A stretch of 64,000 nt of DNA from Bacteroidales bacterium (GTDB lineage: Bacteria; Bacteroidota; Bacteroidia; Bacteroidales; VadinHA17), in NCBI GenBank assembly GCA_020201035.1, contig JAIVHO010000038.1, positions 1 through 64,000 of the forward strand, written 5' to 3'. The notes beneath the pieces are model-generated. The model was not told the DNA's origin and made no database searches. It was given only the letters and a program-made list of their open reading frames with translations. The position numbers and the translations under genes are program-made. Of this stretch, positions 54,719-62,445 are shown piece after piece. The stretch's first letter is position 1. Each line of letters opens with the position of its first letter.

Positions 54719-55255
54719 CTACCTGATACCGAACAGGCCTGAATCAATTGAATTCAAATCACTTTGAGAAATAAGGTTCATTATCGCCTCTGCATTAAGT
54801 TTACCGGAGAGACCTATCAGTGTCAGAGTCTCTCCTTCCCGGGCCAAAACCAGCAGGTCACTGATTGTTTCACCTCTCTCAAGCATAAACACAGAAACAT
54901 CTGTTTTAGCGCCGGCCATGCTCATCATCAAATCATAACCAAAATCATGAGCCATTGCCCTTACTTCATCACCTGTTTCTCCGGCAGTTTTCCCCTCATT
55001 TTCCGGTCTGTTGTAAACCATTACCTTAACCATATCTATTTGTCCGGCACTGTCAAGATTCTCAGAAACCTTTTCATCACTACCTGCAAGAGTTACCATA
55101 AGAGCAGGAGGTATCTTCATTATATATACCCCTTTCTTTCCTTCATAACGGCTGAAAATCTCCTGATTTCCCGGTTGTTTTTTACTGCAGGCAGCAGACA
55201 GGATTAAGACCAGAATTACGTGGTACAGAATGGTGTAGGGAAAATATCTTCGCAT
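54719..55255 (-). CDS. DUF4252-like lipoprotein
   Basis: A 178-residue protein starting at ATG 55253-55255, with signal sequence and lipobox ILSAAC. The mature part has the DUF4252 layout: EIFSRYEGKKGVYIMKIPPALM, a VKVMVYN strand, then a long helix-strand region ending ALTLIGLSGKL-like TLTLIGLSGKLNAEAIMNL. A longer start upstream would overlap the preceding gene. The neighbouring DUF4252 gene ends 4 bp before this start. It is the last gene of an ECF sigma/DUF4252 operon. Function of the family is unknown. Confidence 0.8.
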   Translation of the reverse strand: MRRYFPYTILYHVILVLILSAACSKKQPGNQEIFSRYEGKKGVYIMKIPPALMVTLAGSDEKVSENLDSAGQIDMVKVMVYNRPENEGKTAGETGDEVRAMAHDFGYDLMMSMAGAKTDVSVFMLERGETISDLLVLAREGETLTLIGLSGKLNAEAIMNLISQSDLNSIDSGLFGIR

Positions 55256-55259
55256 ATGG

Positions 55260-55781
55260 TTAATCTTTTTTCCTGTTCTTTTCCAGTTCTTCCAGTTCAC
55301 TGATGCCTATGCCTCTTGAAATATCGGAAATATTATCCATATTGAGATCCCCTCTTATGGAAATCATTACATTTCCGTCTTTGTTGCCACCACCTATCAT
55401 CAGCAGCTCATCAATGCGGTCGCCCCGCCCTTTTACAAGAAACTTAAGATCTGTTCCACCATCCCTGACAACCATCAGCTCCTCATAACTGTCAAAACTC
55501 ATCATTGATTCAAGCTCTTTATAAAAGTTAACCCTTGAATTAAGAATGCTGTCATTGACCGTCAGTATCCTGATAGATTTGAGTCGGGTCATCAGATCAT
55601 TTATATTCTCATCATCAAGTTCCACACCAGCCATTATCCTGAACATTCTGGATGATATAAAGATTGTTGTAACTCCCTCCTGTCCTGAATATTTATCGAA
55701 CATCTCATTCACAGGATCAACCTGGCCTGCAGCAAGTTGTGCAAACAACAGGGAAATTGCAATAAATAATATTTTTTTCAT
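55260..55781 (-). CDS. DUF4252 family secreted protein
   Basis: A 173-residue protein (start ATG 55779-55781, MKKILFIAISLLFAQLAAG as signal peptide). The DUF4252 body has NEMFDKYSGQEGVTTIFIS, a helix, VNDSILN, then YEELMVVRDGGTDLKFLVKG and VMISIRGDLNMDNIS. It lies downstream of the anti-sigma gene and ends just before the lipoprotein paralog. The recurrent FDKYSGxEGxT motif is shared by all three proteins of this cluster, so they are duplicates or co-acting partners. No catalytic residues are evident. Confidence 0.85.
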   Translation of the reverse strand: MKKILFIAISLLFAQLAAGQVDPVNEMFDKYSGQEGVTTIFISSRMFRIMAGVELDDENINDLMTRLKSIRILTVNDSILNSRVNFYKELESMMSFDSYEELMVVRDGGTDLKFLVKGRGDRIDELLMIGGGNKDGNVMISIRGDLNMDNISDISRGIGISELEELEKNRKKD

Positions 55782-55868
55782 CTGTCTTAAATTTTTAACC
55801 ACCCTATCATATATTGTTTAAAATATATCTCATGTTTTGAACCAAAGGTTATGCAAAACCCGGTTTTA

Positions 55869-56453
55869 TTACTTTTTTGTTTTGTCATCTCCCTGGTTTA
55901 TAATATCATCCAGGGATATTTTCATATAATTGAGCTGAGAAAGTCCGTCCATGGCACTGTTTCCGGCAACCTTCATCACTGACAGATGTCTTTCGGCCTC
56001 GGAGATATGTGAAATAGGTAATATTGCCGATTTCCCCTCACTCATTCCGGCTGAAACAGCATTGATAGTGCTGAAAGCCCTCTGACTGACCATTTCAGTT
56101 TCTGCCAGTGTGAGATTACTGTCACCGCCCGATCTCACAATAAGGTATGATGAAAAAGCTATTAATAGTGATGCAGCAGCGGCAACCCATACGTAGAGCC
56201 TTTTGCTGCGTGTGCGCCAGATATCTCTTCTCTCCTCGATTCCGATCCTCTCCCTTATGCGAAATTCCATATCCCCTGACGGTTCCGGAATCTCCTCCCC
56301 TCTTTTTATTGTAAGAATAAAATCCCTGTCGGGATGATATTCGTCCGGAATATCGTCTCGTGACAAAAGATCGGATAACCTCTTCTCTTCAACAGAGGAG
56401 GCGTTTCCTGAGTAAAAGAGGTCAAGAAGCCTGTCCAGTTCCTTTGTGTTCAT
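55869..56453 (-). CDS. Probable anti-sigma factor, single-pass membrane protein
   Basis: A 194-residue protein. A soluble N-terminal region of about 85 residues with acidic helices (LLDLFYSGNASSVEEKRLSDLLS, shortened to LLDLFYSGNASSVEEK) would hold the sigma factor. One membrane helix (LYVWVAAAASLLIAFSSYLIV) and a periplasmic C-terminal part of about 85 residues follow. Its start overlaps the end of the ECF sigma gene by 32 bp, the standard arrangement of sigma/anti-sigma pairs. No ZAS zinc motif (HxxxCxxC) is visible, so it is not a classical ZAS protein. Assigned from topology and context. Confidence 0.75.
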   Translation of the reverse strand: MNTKELDRLLDLFYSGNASSVEEKRLSDLLSRDDIPDEYHPDRDFILTIKRGEEIPEPSGDMEFRIRERIGIEERRDIWRTRSKRLYVWVAAAASLLIAFSSYLIVRSGGDSNLTLAETEMVSQRAFSTINAVSAGMSEGKSAILPISHISEAERHLSVMKVAGNSAMDGLSQLNYMKISLDDIINQGDDKTKK

Positions 56454-56955
56454 ATTCTGTTCCTGTTAATTGATTCCTCACCATTTTCCTTCCCCTGGAG
56501 ATATTAACTCTCAGTGTACTCATATTAATTCCCAATTCCTTTGCAATCTCCTCAATTTCAAATCCATCAATGTCCCTCATCAATACGGCAACCCGATACT
56601 GTTCCGGAAGATTATCAATTGCCCGTATCACATTTATGTAAATCTCTTTTCGTTCAATTATGCCATGAGGATCATGATCTCCCGTCCTGGTATCCGATTC
56701 ATCCCGGTAATCGTGCCGGATATGCCTCTGCTTTTTCCTGATCATATCAAGACAATAGTTTCTTGTCACCGTTATGGCCAATGCCTCCTTACTCCTGTAT
56801 TTGTCAAGTTCCCCTCTCATTCCCCACAGCTTTGCATAAACCTCCTGAACAGCATCCTCCGCCTCCTCCCTGTCTGAGAGGAGGCGGTAGGCATAACGGT
56901 ACAGGTTACGGCTTACAGGCAAAAAAAGTTCTTCAAAGGTCTCCCTGGTCATCAC
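56422..56955 (-). CDS. ECF-type RNA polymerase sigma-70 factor
   Basis: A 177-residue sigma factor. The sigma-2 region includes LYRYAYRLLSDREEAEDAVQEVYAKLW (core EEAEDAVQEVYAKLW), which contacts the -10 element and core enzyme. Sigma-4 includes IDNLPEQYRVAVLMRDIDGFEIEEIAKELGI (core LPEQYRVAVLMRDIDG) and the HTH MSTLRVNISRGRKMVR. It should direct transcription of its own operon and probably other envelope genes when released by the downstream-encoded membrane protein. DUF4252 genes flank it on both sides. Confidence 0.93.
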   Translation of the reverse strand: MMTRETFEELFLPVSRNLYRYAYRLLSDREEAEDAVQEVYAKLWGMRGELDKYRSKEALAITVTRNYCLDMIRKKQRHIRHDYRDESDTRTGDHDPHGIIERKEIYINVIRAIDNLPEQYRVAVLMRDIDGFEIEEIAKELGINMSTLRVNISRGRKMVRNQLTGTEYEHKGTGQAS

Positions 56956-56996
56956 TTGCTACGTTACCGTAAATACGGTTATGAAGGTACTAATAA

Positions 56997-57509
56997 TCAG
57001 TCAAACATATTAATGGCATGTATTCCCTCTCCTTTGTTGACCGAACTTCCGATCTCATGAATATCCTCATAGGTAAGATTACCCTTTATCTGTATAATTG
57101 CATTATCAACGCTGCCACCCACAACAAGTATAAATTCCCTGAAGATATCTCCATCAGCCTTCAGGAGCATCCTGACATCAGTATCCGTTGAGTTGACGGT
57201 CATCATCTCCTCATATCCCCCTGCCAGCAGATCATCAATCACGAGGTCATAAAAGTTTTCTGACTCAACGAGATCATCCTCTTTTGCCAAAATACGTACG
57301 GAAGTCAGTTTTGAGGCATGCTTCATGACAGGATCACCGGAGTCATGATCCAGAGCCGCTGCAAGCCTGAGAAGGTTCCCGCTCACTGTGACTGTAACAA
57401 ATCCCTCCCGGCCCTGATATTTCCCGAAAAGCCTGTCAATCTGGCTTTGTGCCATCAGCCCGCTAACGGAAAAAATCGAAATCAGTGTAATTATAATTGC
57501 CTTTTTCAT
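56997..57509 (-). CDS. DUF4252 family secreted protein
   Basis: A 170-residue protein with a signal peptide ending near GLMAQ and the DUF4252 body (IDRLFGKYQGREGFVTVTVS, then LTSVRILAKED, YEEMMTVNSTDTDVRMLLKA and AIIQIKGNLTYEDIHEI). It is encoded 41 bp upstream of the ECF sigma gene on the same strand and is the likely first gene of the cluster. A terminator at 57567-57597 separates it from the SDR gene. Confidence 0.85.
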   Translation of the reverse strand: MKKAIIITLISIFSVSGLMAQSQIDRLFGKYQGREGFVTVTVSGNLLRLAAALDHDSGDPVMKHASKLTSVRILAKEDDLVESENFYDLVIDDLLAGGYEEMMTVNSTDTDVRMLLKADGDIFREFILVVGGSVDNAIIQIKGNLTYEDIHEIGSSVNKGEGIHAINMFD

Positions 57510-57566
57510 GTAAATAGGATTAAGTAAAACATATTTACCTTAAAGACGATACTAAATAATATTTAT

Positions 57567-57597
57567 AACAAAAAGGGACCAAAATTTTCAGGTCCCT
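57567..57597 (-). terminator. Intrinsic terminator downstream of the SDR gene
   Basis: AGGGACC and GGTCCCT (574-580 and 591-597 of this kilobase) form a 7-bp stem with a 10-base loop. On the minus strand the stem is followed by TTTTTGTT. It ends the SDR transcript before the DUF4252 cluster. Confidence 0.8.
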
Positions 57598-57643
57598 ATT
57601 GAAATTAAAGGTTATATTGCTGTTAATCCGGGTTTTGAGTCTC

Positions 57644-58465
57644 CTACTTTTTAAGAGGTGATCCCGGCTCCGAATCCATTAACCTGAATATGGTCCAGTC
57701 AACGATCCATGGAATTATCCTCTGGAAAAATGCAATAAAGCGACCATTCCATGTTAGAATTTTGTTTCTTTTCTTCTTGCGGATTCCCTTCAGTACCCAC
57801 CGTGCCACATATTCGGGCTGCACCATTTTATCCTCTTTACGGGGTGTTTCGCCCTGCTCACTGCCATCGGCAGTAAGAGCATGATAACGTATATTGGAAG
57901 CAGTAAATCCCGGAGCCAGAATCATTACATGCATTCCACTGAAAAAGTTTTCAATACGTATTGTCTCAAGAAACCCATGCATGGCAAATTTGGATGCCGA
58001 ATATCCGGTTCTTCCCGGAAGCCCGTGAAACCCGGCCACTGAAGAGATGCCCACCAGTACTCCCCTGTTTGCTATCAGGTGAGGGAGAGCATACTTCGTA
58101 CAATTAACAGTACCCCAGAAATTCACCTCCATTACCCTTCTCAGAACATTGATATCACTATCTGCAAAACTGGCACGCATGGAGATTCCGGCATTGTTAA
58201 TCAGTATATCCAGCCTCCCAAACCTCTCAATACACTTTTCAACCATTGATTGGCATTGCATCTCATCCGTGACATCAGTGACAATTGCAAAAGCCTCACC
58301 ACCATTACTGTTAATCTCATCAGCAAGTTCAGCCAGCCGGTTACCCGATCTGGCAACTATTGCAACCCTGCTCCCTGCACTCGCAAATTCCCGGGAAATG
58401 GCCAGTCCTATTCCCGAACTTGCCCCTGTAACTACAACGACTTTGCCTTTAAAATTATAGGCCAT
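57644..58465 (-). CDS. Short-chain dehydrogenase/reductase (SDR) family protein
   Basis: A 273-residue classical SDR. The cofactor motif TGASSGIG lies at the N-terminus, with a following segment VAIVARSG whose Arg favours NADP. NNAGIS and the catalytic Ser-Tyr-Lys (ISSVAGFHG, then YSASKFA) are intact. The C-terminal 40 residues contain a basic KKKRNK stretch and a hydrophobic segment (RFIAFFQRIIPWIVDWTIF) that may attach it to the membrane, as in DHRS7-like lipid-modifying enzymes. ATG 58463-58465 (MAYNFKGK) is preferred to one two codons upstream. Substrate unknown. An Lrp-family gene lies 31-37 bp upstream. Confidence 0.88.
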   Translation of the reverse strand: MAYNFKGKVVVVTGASSGIGLAISREFASAGSRVAIVARSGNRLAELADEINSNGGEAFAIVTDVTDEMQCQSMVEKCIERFGRLDILINNAGISMRASFADSDINVLRRVMEVNFWGTVNCTKYALPHLIANRGVLVGISSVAGFHGLPGRTGYSASKFAMHGFLETIRIENFFSGMHVMILAPGFTASNIRYHALTADGSEQGETPRKEDKMVQPEYVARWVLKGIRKKKRNKILTWNGRFIAFFQRIIPWIVDWTIFRLMDSEPGSPLKK

Positions 58466-58502
58466 CAGCAAAACAATTTATATTAAAACAGTCCGCAGCA
58501 GA

Positions 58503-58982
58503 TTATTCACTCAGAACAGGAATCTGCCTGTTAATTGACTCCTCCAGTGATATAAGTGTCTCAGTCCGTGTTATACCGGGCACTGCCTGGATGCGATCAG
58601 TCAGGATAACCCTCAGGTGATCATTATCATGCGCATAAACCTTCAGAAACAGTGAATAGTTACCCGTTGTATAATGACATTCAATAATCTCAGGTATATT
58701 TTCAAGTGCCTCAATTACTTTTCTGTAGTGGCCGGCCTGCTCAAGAAAGATTCCGATATAGGCACAAGTCCTGAATCCGACGGCAATGGGGTCAACCTTA
58801 AATTCAGAACCCTTTATAACCCCGGTTCTGATCAGTCGCTGAACCCTCTGATGAATCGCTGCACCTGAAACATTACATTCACGTGCCACTTCCAGGTATG
58901 GAATACGGGCATTTTTGGTAATAATGTTAAGAATCTTTCTGTCGAGATTATCAATCTGTAAGTTTTGCTCTCTTTCGGTCAT
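58503..58982 (-). CDS. Lrp/AsnC family transcriptional regulator
   Basis: A 159-residue regulator. The N-terminal HTH (LDRKILNIITKNARIPYLEVARECNVSG, core NARIPYLEVARECNVSG, plus HQRVQRLIRTGVI) is followed by a RAM effector-binding domain (AYIGIFLEQAGHYRKVIEAL, YTTGNYSLFLKVYAHD, VPGITRTETLISLEE). It should respond to an amino acid and regulate amino-acid metabolism or transport. It lies just upstream of the SDR gene on the same strand, with a palindromic site in its own upstream region. Confidence 0.93.
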   Translation of the reverse strand: MTEREQNLQIDNLDRKILNIITKNARIPYLEVARECNVSGAAIHQRVQRLIRTGVIKGSEFKVDPIAVGFRTCAYIGIFLEQAGHYRKVIEALENIPEIIECHYTTGNYSLFLKVYAHDNDHLRVILTDRIQAVPGITRTETLISLEESINRQIPVLSE

Positions 58983-59064
58983 GATATTCTATATTATATT
59001 AATAATAAAGTACACTTTTCTACAATTCATTAAAAGGAGGCAAGATAATCAAATATTTTTCAAC

Positions 59065-59081
59065 TATCATATTGCATGATA
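59065..59081. promoter_or_regulatory. Inverted repeat TATCAT-N5-ATGATA upstream of the Lrp-type gene
   Basis: A 17-bp imperfectly spaced palindrome with 6-bp perfect arms, 83 bp upstream of the Lrp/AsnC start. Lrp-family proteins commonly autoregulate from palindromes of about this size. AT-rich context leaves room for chance. Confidence 0.4.
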
Positions 59082-59130
59082 AATAATATAATATTAATTT
59101 AGCAACGTGTTTGAGTTAACAATTAACAGC

Positions 59131-59168
59131 AAAGGGGCCCTGATTTATATTTTATCAGGCCCCTTTAC
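59131..59168. terminator. Hairpin terminator between pyrD and the Lrp-type gene
   Basis: AAAGGGGCCCTGA pairs with TCAGGCCCCTTT (one bulged C) around an AT-rich loop. T residues follow on the plus strand (ACTTTTTC); on the minus strand, where pyrD needs it, the tract is weaker. It ends transcription leaving pyrD. Confidence 0.65.
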
Positions 59169-59195
59169 TTTTTCGTTAAATTTTATTAAACCAGG

Positions 59196-60116
59196 TTATT
59201 TGCCTGAAATATTGAGTGCTCCTATAAACTGGTTCACATCGTCAATACCGTTATCATCAAGATATTGTGATATTCCTTCCACTATTTTCACAGGTGCATC
59301 AGGTTCTATAAATATTGCTGTACCCACCTGAACGGCTGTCGCGCCGGCAAGAAGAAACTCAAGAGCATCCCGGGTGTTCATAATTCCACCCATACCTATT
59401 ACAGGAATTTTTACTGCCCCTGCGGCCTGCCAGACCATTCTGAGAGCCACTGGCTTAATTGCCGGACCCGATAAGCCCCCGGTAATAGTTGAGAGAGAAG
59501 GCCTGCGGGTCTTCAGATCAATGGCCATTCCTAAAAGGGTATTGATCAGTGATATGGCATCTGCACCCTCCTCTTCGGAAACCCTTGCAAAATCGGTGAT
59601 AGAGGTAACGTTGGGGGAGAGTTTAACGATCAGTGTTCTTTTATAAACCTCCCTGACTTTTTTAATAACCTCCCTGGCCGTAGGAAGATGTGTACCAAAT
59701 GCCATTCCTCCCATTTTTACGTTAGGACAGGAGATATTGAGCTCAATGGCCGGAATCATTTCCAGATCGTTACATCTGGCAGCGAGTGACACATAATCAT
59801 CGATAGTACCTCCGTTGATGTTTATTACAACATTTGTATCATACCGTGAAACCACCGGATAGGTATTACTGATAAAGTAATCGATTCCCCTGTTCTGCAA
59901 ACCAACCGCATTAAGCATTCCGGAAGGAGTTTCCGCCATTCTTGGATATGGATTGCCCTCCCTGTTTTCAAGGGTGGTTCCCTTTACCACAATTGCTCCC
60001 AGGCGTGAAATATCAATAAAATCTTCAAGCTCAGGACCAAAACCGCAGGTACCCGATGCTGTCATTACCGGATTCTTACATACCATTCCTCCGATATTCA
60101 CCTTCAGATCTGCCAT
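59196..60116 (-). CDS. pyrD: Dihydroorotate dehydrogenase, class 1B catalytic subunit
   Basis: A 306-residue FMN protein that oxidises dihydroorotate to orotate in pyrimidine synthesis. It has [25 protein letters not shown] (core [11 protein letters not shown]), NRGIDYF, the catalytic base Cys in [20 protein letters not shown], and FMN-phosphate motifs [21 protein letters not shown] (core [14 protein letters not shown]). The class 1B type works with PyrK and NAD+, which fits an anaerobic or facultative life. Its start overlaps the pyrK end by 13 bp. Confidence 0.96.
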   Translation of the reverse strand: MADLKVNIGGMVCKNPVMTASGTCGFGPELEDFIDISRLGAIVVKGTTLENREGNPYPRMAETPSGMLNAVGLQNRGIDYFISNTYPVVSRYDTNVVININGGTIDDYVSLAARCNDLEMIPAIELNISCPNVKMGGMAFGTHLPTAREVIKKVREVYKRTLIVKLSPNVTSITDFARVSEEEGADAISLINTLLGMAIDLKTRRPSLSTITGGLSGPAIKPVALRMVWQAAGAVKIPVIGMGGIMNTRDALEFLLAGATAVQVGTAIFIEPDAPVKIVEGISQYLDDNGIDDVNQFIGALNISGK

Positions 60117-60877
60117 TTCAATCTTTTAATATTAAATACGGGGCCCTCCGTGCAACTATTGAGGTTACCATCTATTGTAGGTTCAACACAGCAGAGACAT
60201 ATCCCTATTCCGCATGCCATAAGGTTCTCAAGGGATACTTCGCACTCTATTCCGGAAGCATATGCAAGTGATGCAACCCTACGCATCATAAGATCAGGTC
60301 CGCAGGTGTAAATATGAGTAAAATCTCCCGACAGGATAACAGGATGAGAAGTTACCACCCCTCTGATGCCCGATGATCCGTCATCAGTTGTGAGATGCAG
60401 AGGTGCAAGCGAAGCGAAAGATTCTTCTTCAATAATCTGATCTGAAGAGCGGTAGCCAAGCAGAAATGAAAAATCCCTGTCTGCCTCCTTTAGCTCCTTA
60501 CCCAGCAGATAGAGTGGCGCCACCCCCACTCCCCCGCCTACAAGAAGCGATCTGCTCCCTTCCGGGGGAAGTGTAAATGATTTACCAAGAGGAGTTATAA
60601 TATTCAGGCTATCATCCTCCGATAGCTCTGAAAGAGTCCTGGTTCCCTCACCCGCAATCCTTATAAGTAACCTGATCTGATTTTTATCCCTGTCCAGATC
60701 ATAGACAGATAACGGTCTTCTCAAAAAAGTATCCCTGCTGCCATCTACCCTGACCTGCACAAACTGTCCGGCCCTTACATTGGTAATAAGCCTGTCTGAA
60801 GTAAGAGTGATAACAAAATACTCAGTGTTAAGGTGCCTTGCTGATACCACCCTGCACTCTGCAATCAATTTTGCCAT
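60104..60877 (-). CDS. pyrK: Dihydroorotate dehydrogenase electron-transfer subunit PyrK
   Basis: A 257-residue flavoprotein that passes electrons from PyrD to NAD+. The N-terminal FAD domain has RRPLSVYD, a nucleotide-binding core [16 protein letters not shown] lies centrally, and the C-terminal [2Fe-2S] cluster ligands are in CGIGICLCC with a further Cys 12 residues on (NSCTEGP). It is directly upstream of and overlaps pyrD. A TATATTTG element in the 27-bp gap upstream could be an extra promoter. Confidence 0.95.
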   Translation of the reverse strand: MAKLIAECRVVSARHLNTEYFVITLTSDRLITNVRAGQFVQVRVDGSRDTFLRRPLSVYDLDRDKNQIRLLIRIAGEGTRTLSELSEDDSLNIITPLGKSFTLPPEGSRSLLVGGGVGVAPLYLLGKELKEADRDFSFLLGYRSSDQIIEEESFASLAPLHLTTDDGSSGIRGVVTSHPVILSGDFTHIYTCGPDLMMRRVASLAYASGIECEVSLENLMACGIGICLCCVEPTIDGNLNSCTEGPVFNIKRLKWQI

Positions 60878-60894
60878 TATTACAACTTTAACTG

Positions 60895-60902
60895 CAAATA
60901 TA
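60895..60902 (-). promoter_or_regulatory. Candidate pyrK -7 element (TATATTTG)
   Basis: The minus strand reads TATATTTG 18 bp upstream of the pyrK start, in the short gap after the XRE gene. It would let pyrKD be expressed apart from the regulator. No -33 element is evident. Confidence 0.35.
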
Positions 60903-60904
60903 GC

Positions 60905-61498
60905 TTATTTATCACTTTCCGGAACAGGATTTTTACTATTGCCCCGTCTTAAATTAAACTGTTCAAATGTGCCATCACCATAAACCAGAATCATCCTGTG
61001 GGCACCAATCCCAAAACCGTCGGTTTGAACATTATCATCATGCCTGTTTTCAGTGTTATCAGAGGCCCGGTTCCCGAAGCTGCCGGATGATAATTGCGTA
61101 TCCGGTGACTCACTGATTTCAGGAATTTTATCGTTGTTTGATCCGGCTCCCTGAATAACACTGTTACCAGTCCCGGAACCGGATTCAGCACCGGCAAAAA
61201 GACCCCGGCGGTATTCCGGAGATATCTCGCTTCTTACTGCTTCATCAGGGTTTACAACGCCATAATTACCATCAGGCTGGGGAGAAGAGTCCCTGAACAT
61301 CTCACCCCTTCCAAAAAGCAGCCAGTCTGACGATAGGTCCGGATATCGGTTGAGTACTTTAAGCACAAAATCGAGACTTGGATTATTGCGGCCCGACACT
61401 ATATGGGAAATTCCGGAAGGCTGAACCCCTATTTCACCAGCAAACTGTGAGGAACCAAGATTTATGGTTTCAAGAAAAGCAATAATACGCTCTTTCAT
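60905..61498 (-). CDS. XRE-family helix-turn-helix regulator with long linker
   Basis: A 197-residue protein. Residues 1-65 form an XRE-type HTH (INLGSSQFAGEIGVQPSGIS and VSGRNNPSLDFVLKVLNRYP, then LSSDWLLFGRGEMF). A low-complexity, Ser/Gly/Asn/Asp-rich linker of about 90 residues follows, then a short conserved-looking tail RMILVYGDGTFEQFNLRR. The HTH/linker/tail pattern is familiar in Bacteroidales regulators next to pyrKD, but the target genes are not known to me. A TTACAnnTGTAA site overlaps its start codon and seven more lie in the 580 bp upstream, suggesting self-control through an operator array. Confidence 0.82.
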   Translation of the reverse strand: MKERIIAFLETINLGSSQFAGEIGVQPSGISHIVSGRNNPSLDFVLKVLNRYPDLSSDWLLFGRGEMFRDSSPQPDGNYGVVNPDEAVRSEISPEYRRGLFAGAESGSGTGNSVIQGAGSNNDKIPEISESPDTQLSSGSFGNRASDNTENRHDDNVQTDGFGIGAHRMILVYGDGTFEQFNLRRGNSKNPVPESDK

Positions 61499-62079
61499 AC
61501 AGATGTAATTAATATTGTTATGAAATCAGCAGCTACACAACAGAGATTTTACTTTTTAAAATAAATTCTAAGCGTGGAAACCCTGCTTACAAATGTAAAA
61601 AGAATATATTTTACATTCATAACATTATTTTGATTACATCTGTAATCAGGTCTGATTACCTCAAAAGTATTCACTTTTATTCATTATATCATATAACTAT
61701 ATATCAATTAGTTATAATATTTAAATATTTAATGTATTACTTAAGTTTAGAACCCCATAACACTGGTATTAAGTTATTTAAGTATGTTTTCTAATCAATA
61801 TTTTATAATTCATGGCTCTCTGTAACATCATAAGCTAAAAAACTATTAATATAAGTCCCTTACAATACTGACATAAAGTATTTTAATATATTTATGCATA
61901 AATAAATAGTATTGTTTACATCTGTAATGTAGAGCAATGTTGATATAGATGATTACAAATCATAAAAAGTAATCTTTACTTTTACAATTGTAATATGTAA
62001 AATGATATATATATGTTACATTTGTAAATGCTACATTTTCATTTAGAAATTACCTTTGTAACACAGGTTACATCTGTTA
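61497..62079. promoter_or_regulatory. Array of eight TTACAnnTGTAA palindromic sites
   Basis: Five sites match TTACAnnTGTAA exactly: 61587-61598, 61634-61645 (inside the perfect 18-bp palindrome at 61631-61648), 61916-61927, 61982-61993 and 62016-62027. Three differ at one base: 61497-61508, 62050-62061 and 62068-62079. Given ten fixed bases, this density in 583 bp is far above chance even in AT-rich DNA. The first site abuts the XRE start codon and the last four cluster within 100 bp. An AT-rich stretch without sites lies between 61650 and 61915. Confidence 0.8.
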
Positions 62080-62118
62080 TAACAGATTATCCATTTCTGT
62101 CCTGTTGAAGCATAATGC

Positions 62119-62228
62119 CGCTTACATCCCCCCTGAATCTTTTGAAACCGGATATCGCTTATATCCCCCGACCCTTTTGAAACCAGATATCGCTTATATC
62201 CCCCCGATCCTTTTGAAACCAGATAATA
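62119..62228. repeat. 35-37-bp tandem repeat, three copies
   Basis: Copies begin CGCTTA at 62119, 62156 and 62191 and run CGCTTATATCCCCC...CCTTTTGAAACCAGATAT, with small indels in the C-run. The copies are contiguous with no spacers. They follow the operator array in the same gene-free stretch. From 62229 to 62445 I see no convincing gene or further element. Confidence 0.85.
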
Positions 62229-62445
62229 TTTTGGAGTAGGTGCCTCAATGATATCCGGGTGACAGTTTTAAACAATAAGACTTTATCCAACTGTTTAGCT
62301 ACTGCAGCAGATTGGGTAAGCAGTTGCATTTCCCATCAAGGTTTTCATATCTGCCGCATATCCGGAATTTAACTCCCTGAGAATTGAATATTCCAGAGCA
62401 GGAAAGGGAGGAGTAAAAGGGATCAGATTCTGAGAGTGAAAGTAT

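Noticed and set aside
61497-62228. Prophage immunity region
   Set aside because: XRE protein plus operator array is reminiscent of a phage switch, but no phage structural, integrase or divergent cro-like gene is present.
61497-62445. Chromosomal origin of replication
   Set aside because: AT-rich with iterated sites, but no exact DnaA boxes (TTATNCACA) and no dnaA or dnaN nearby; TTATCC-containing words at 62086 and 62283 do not match fully.
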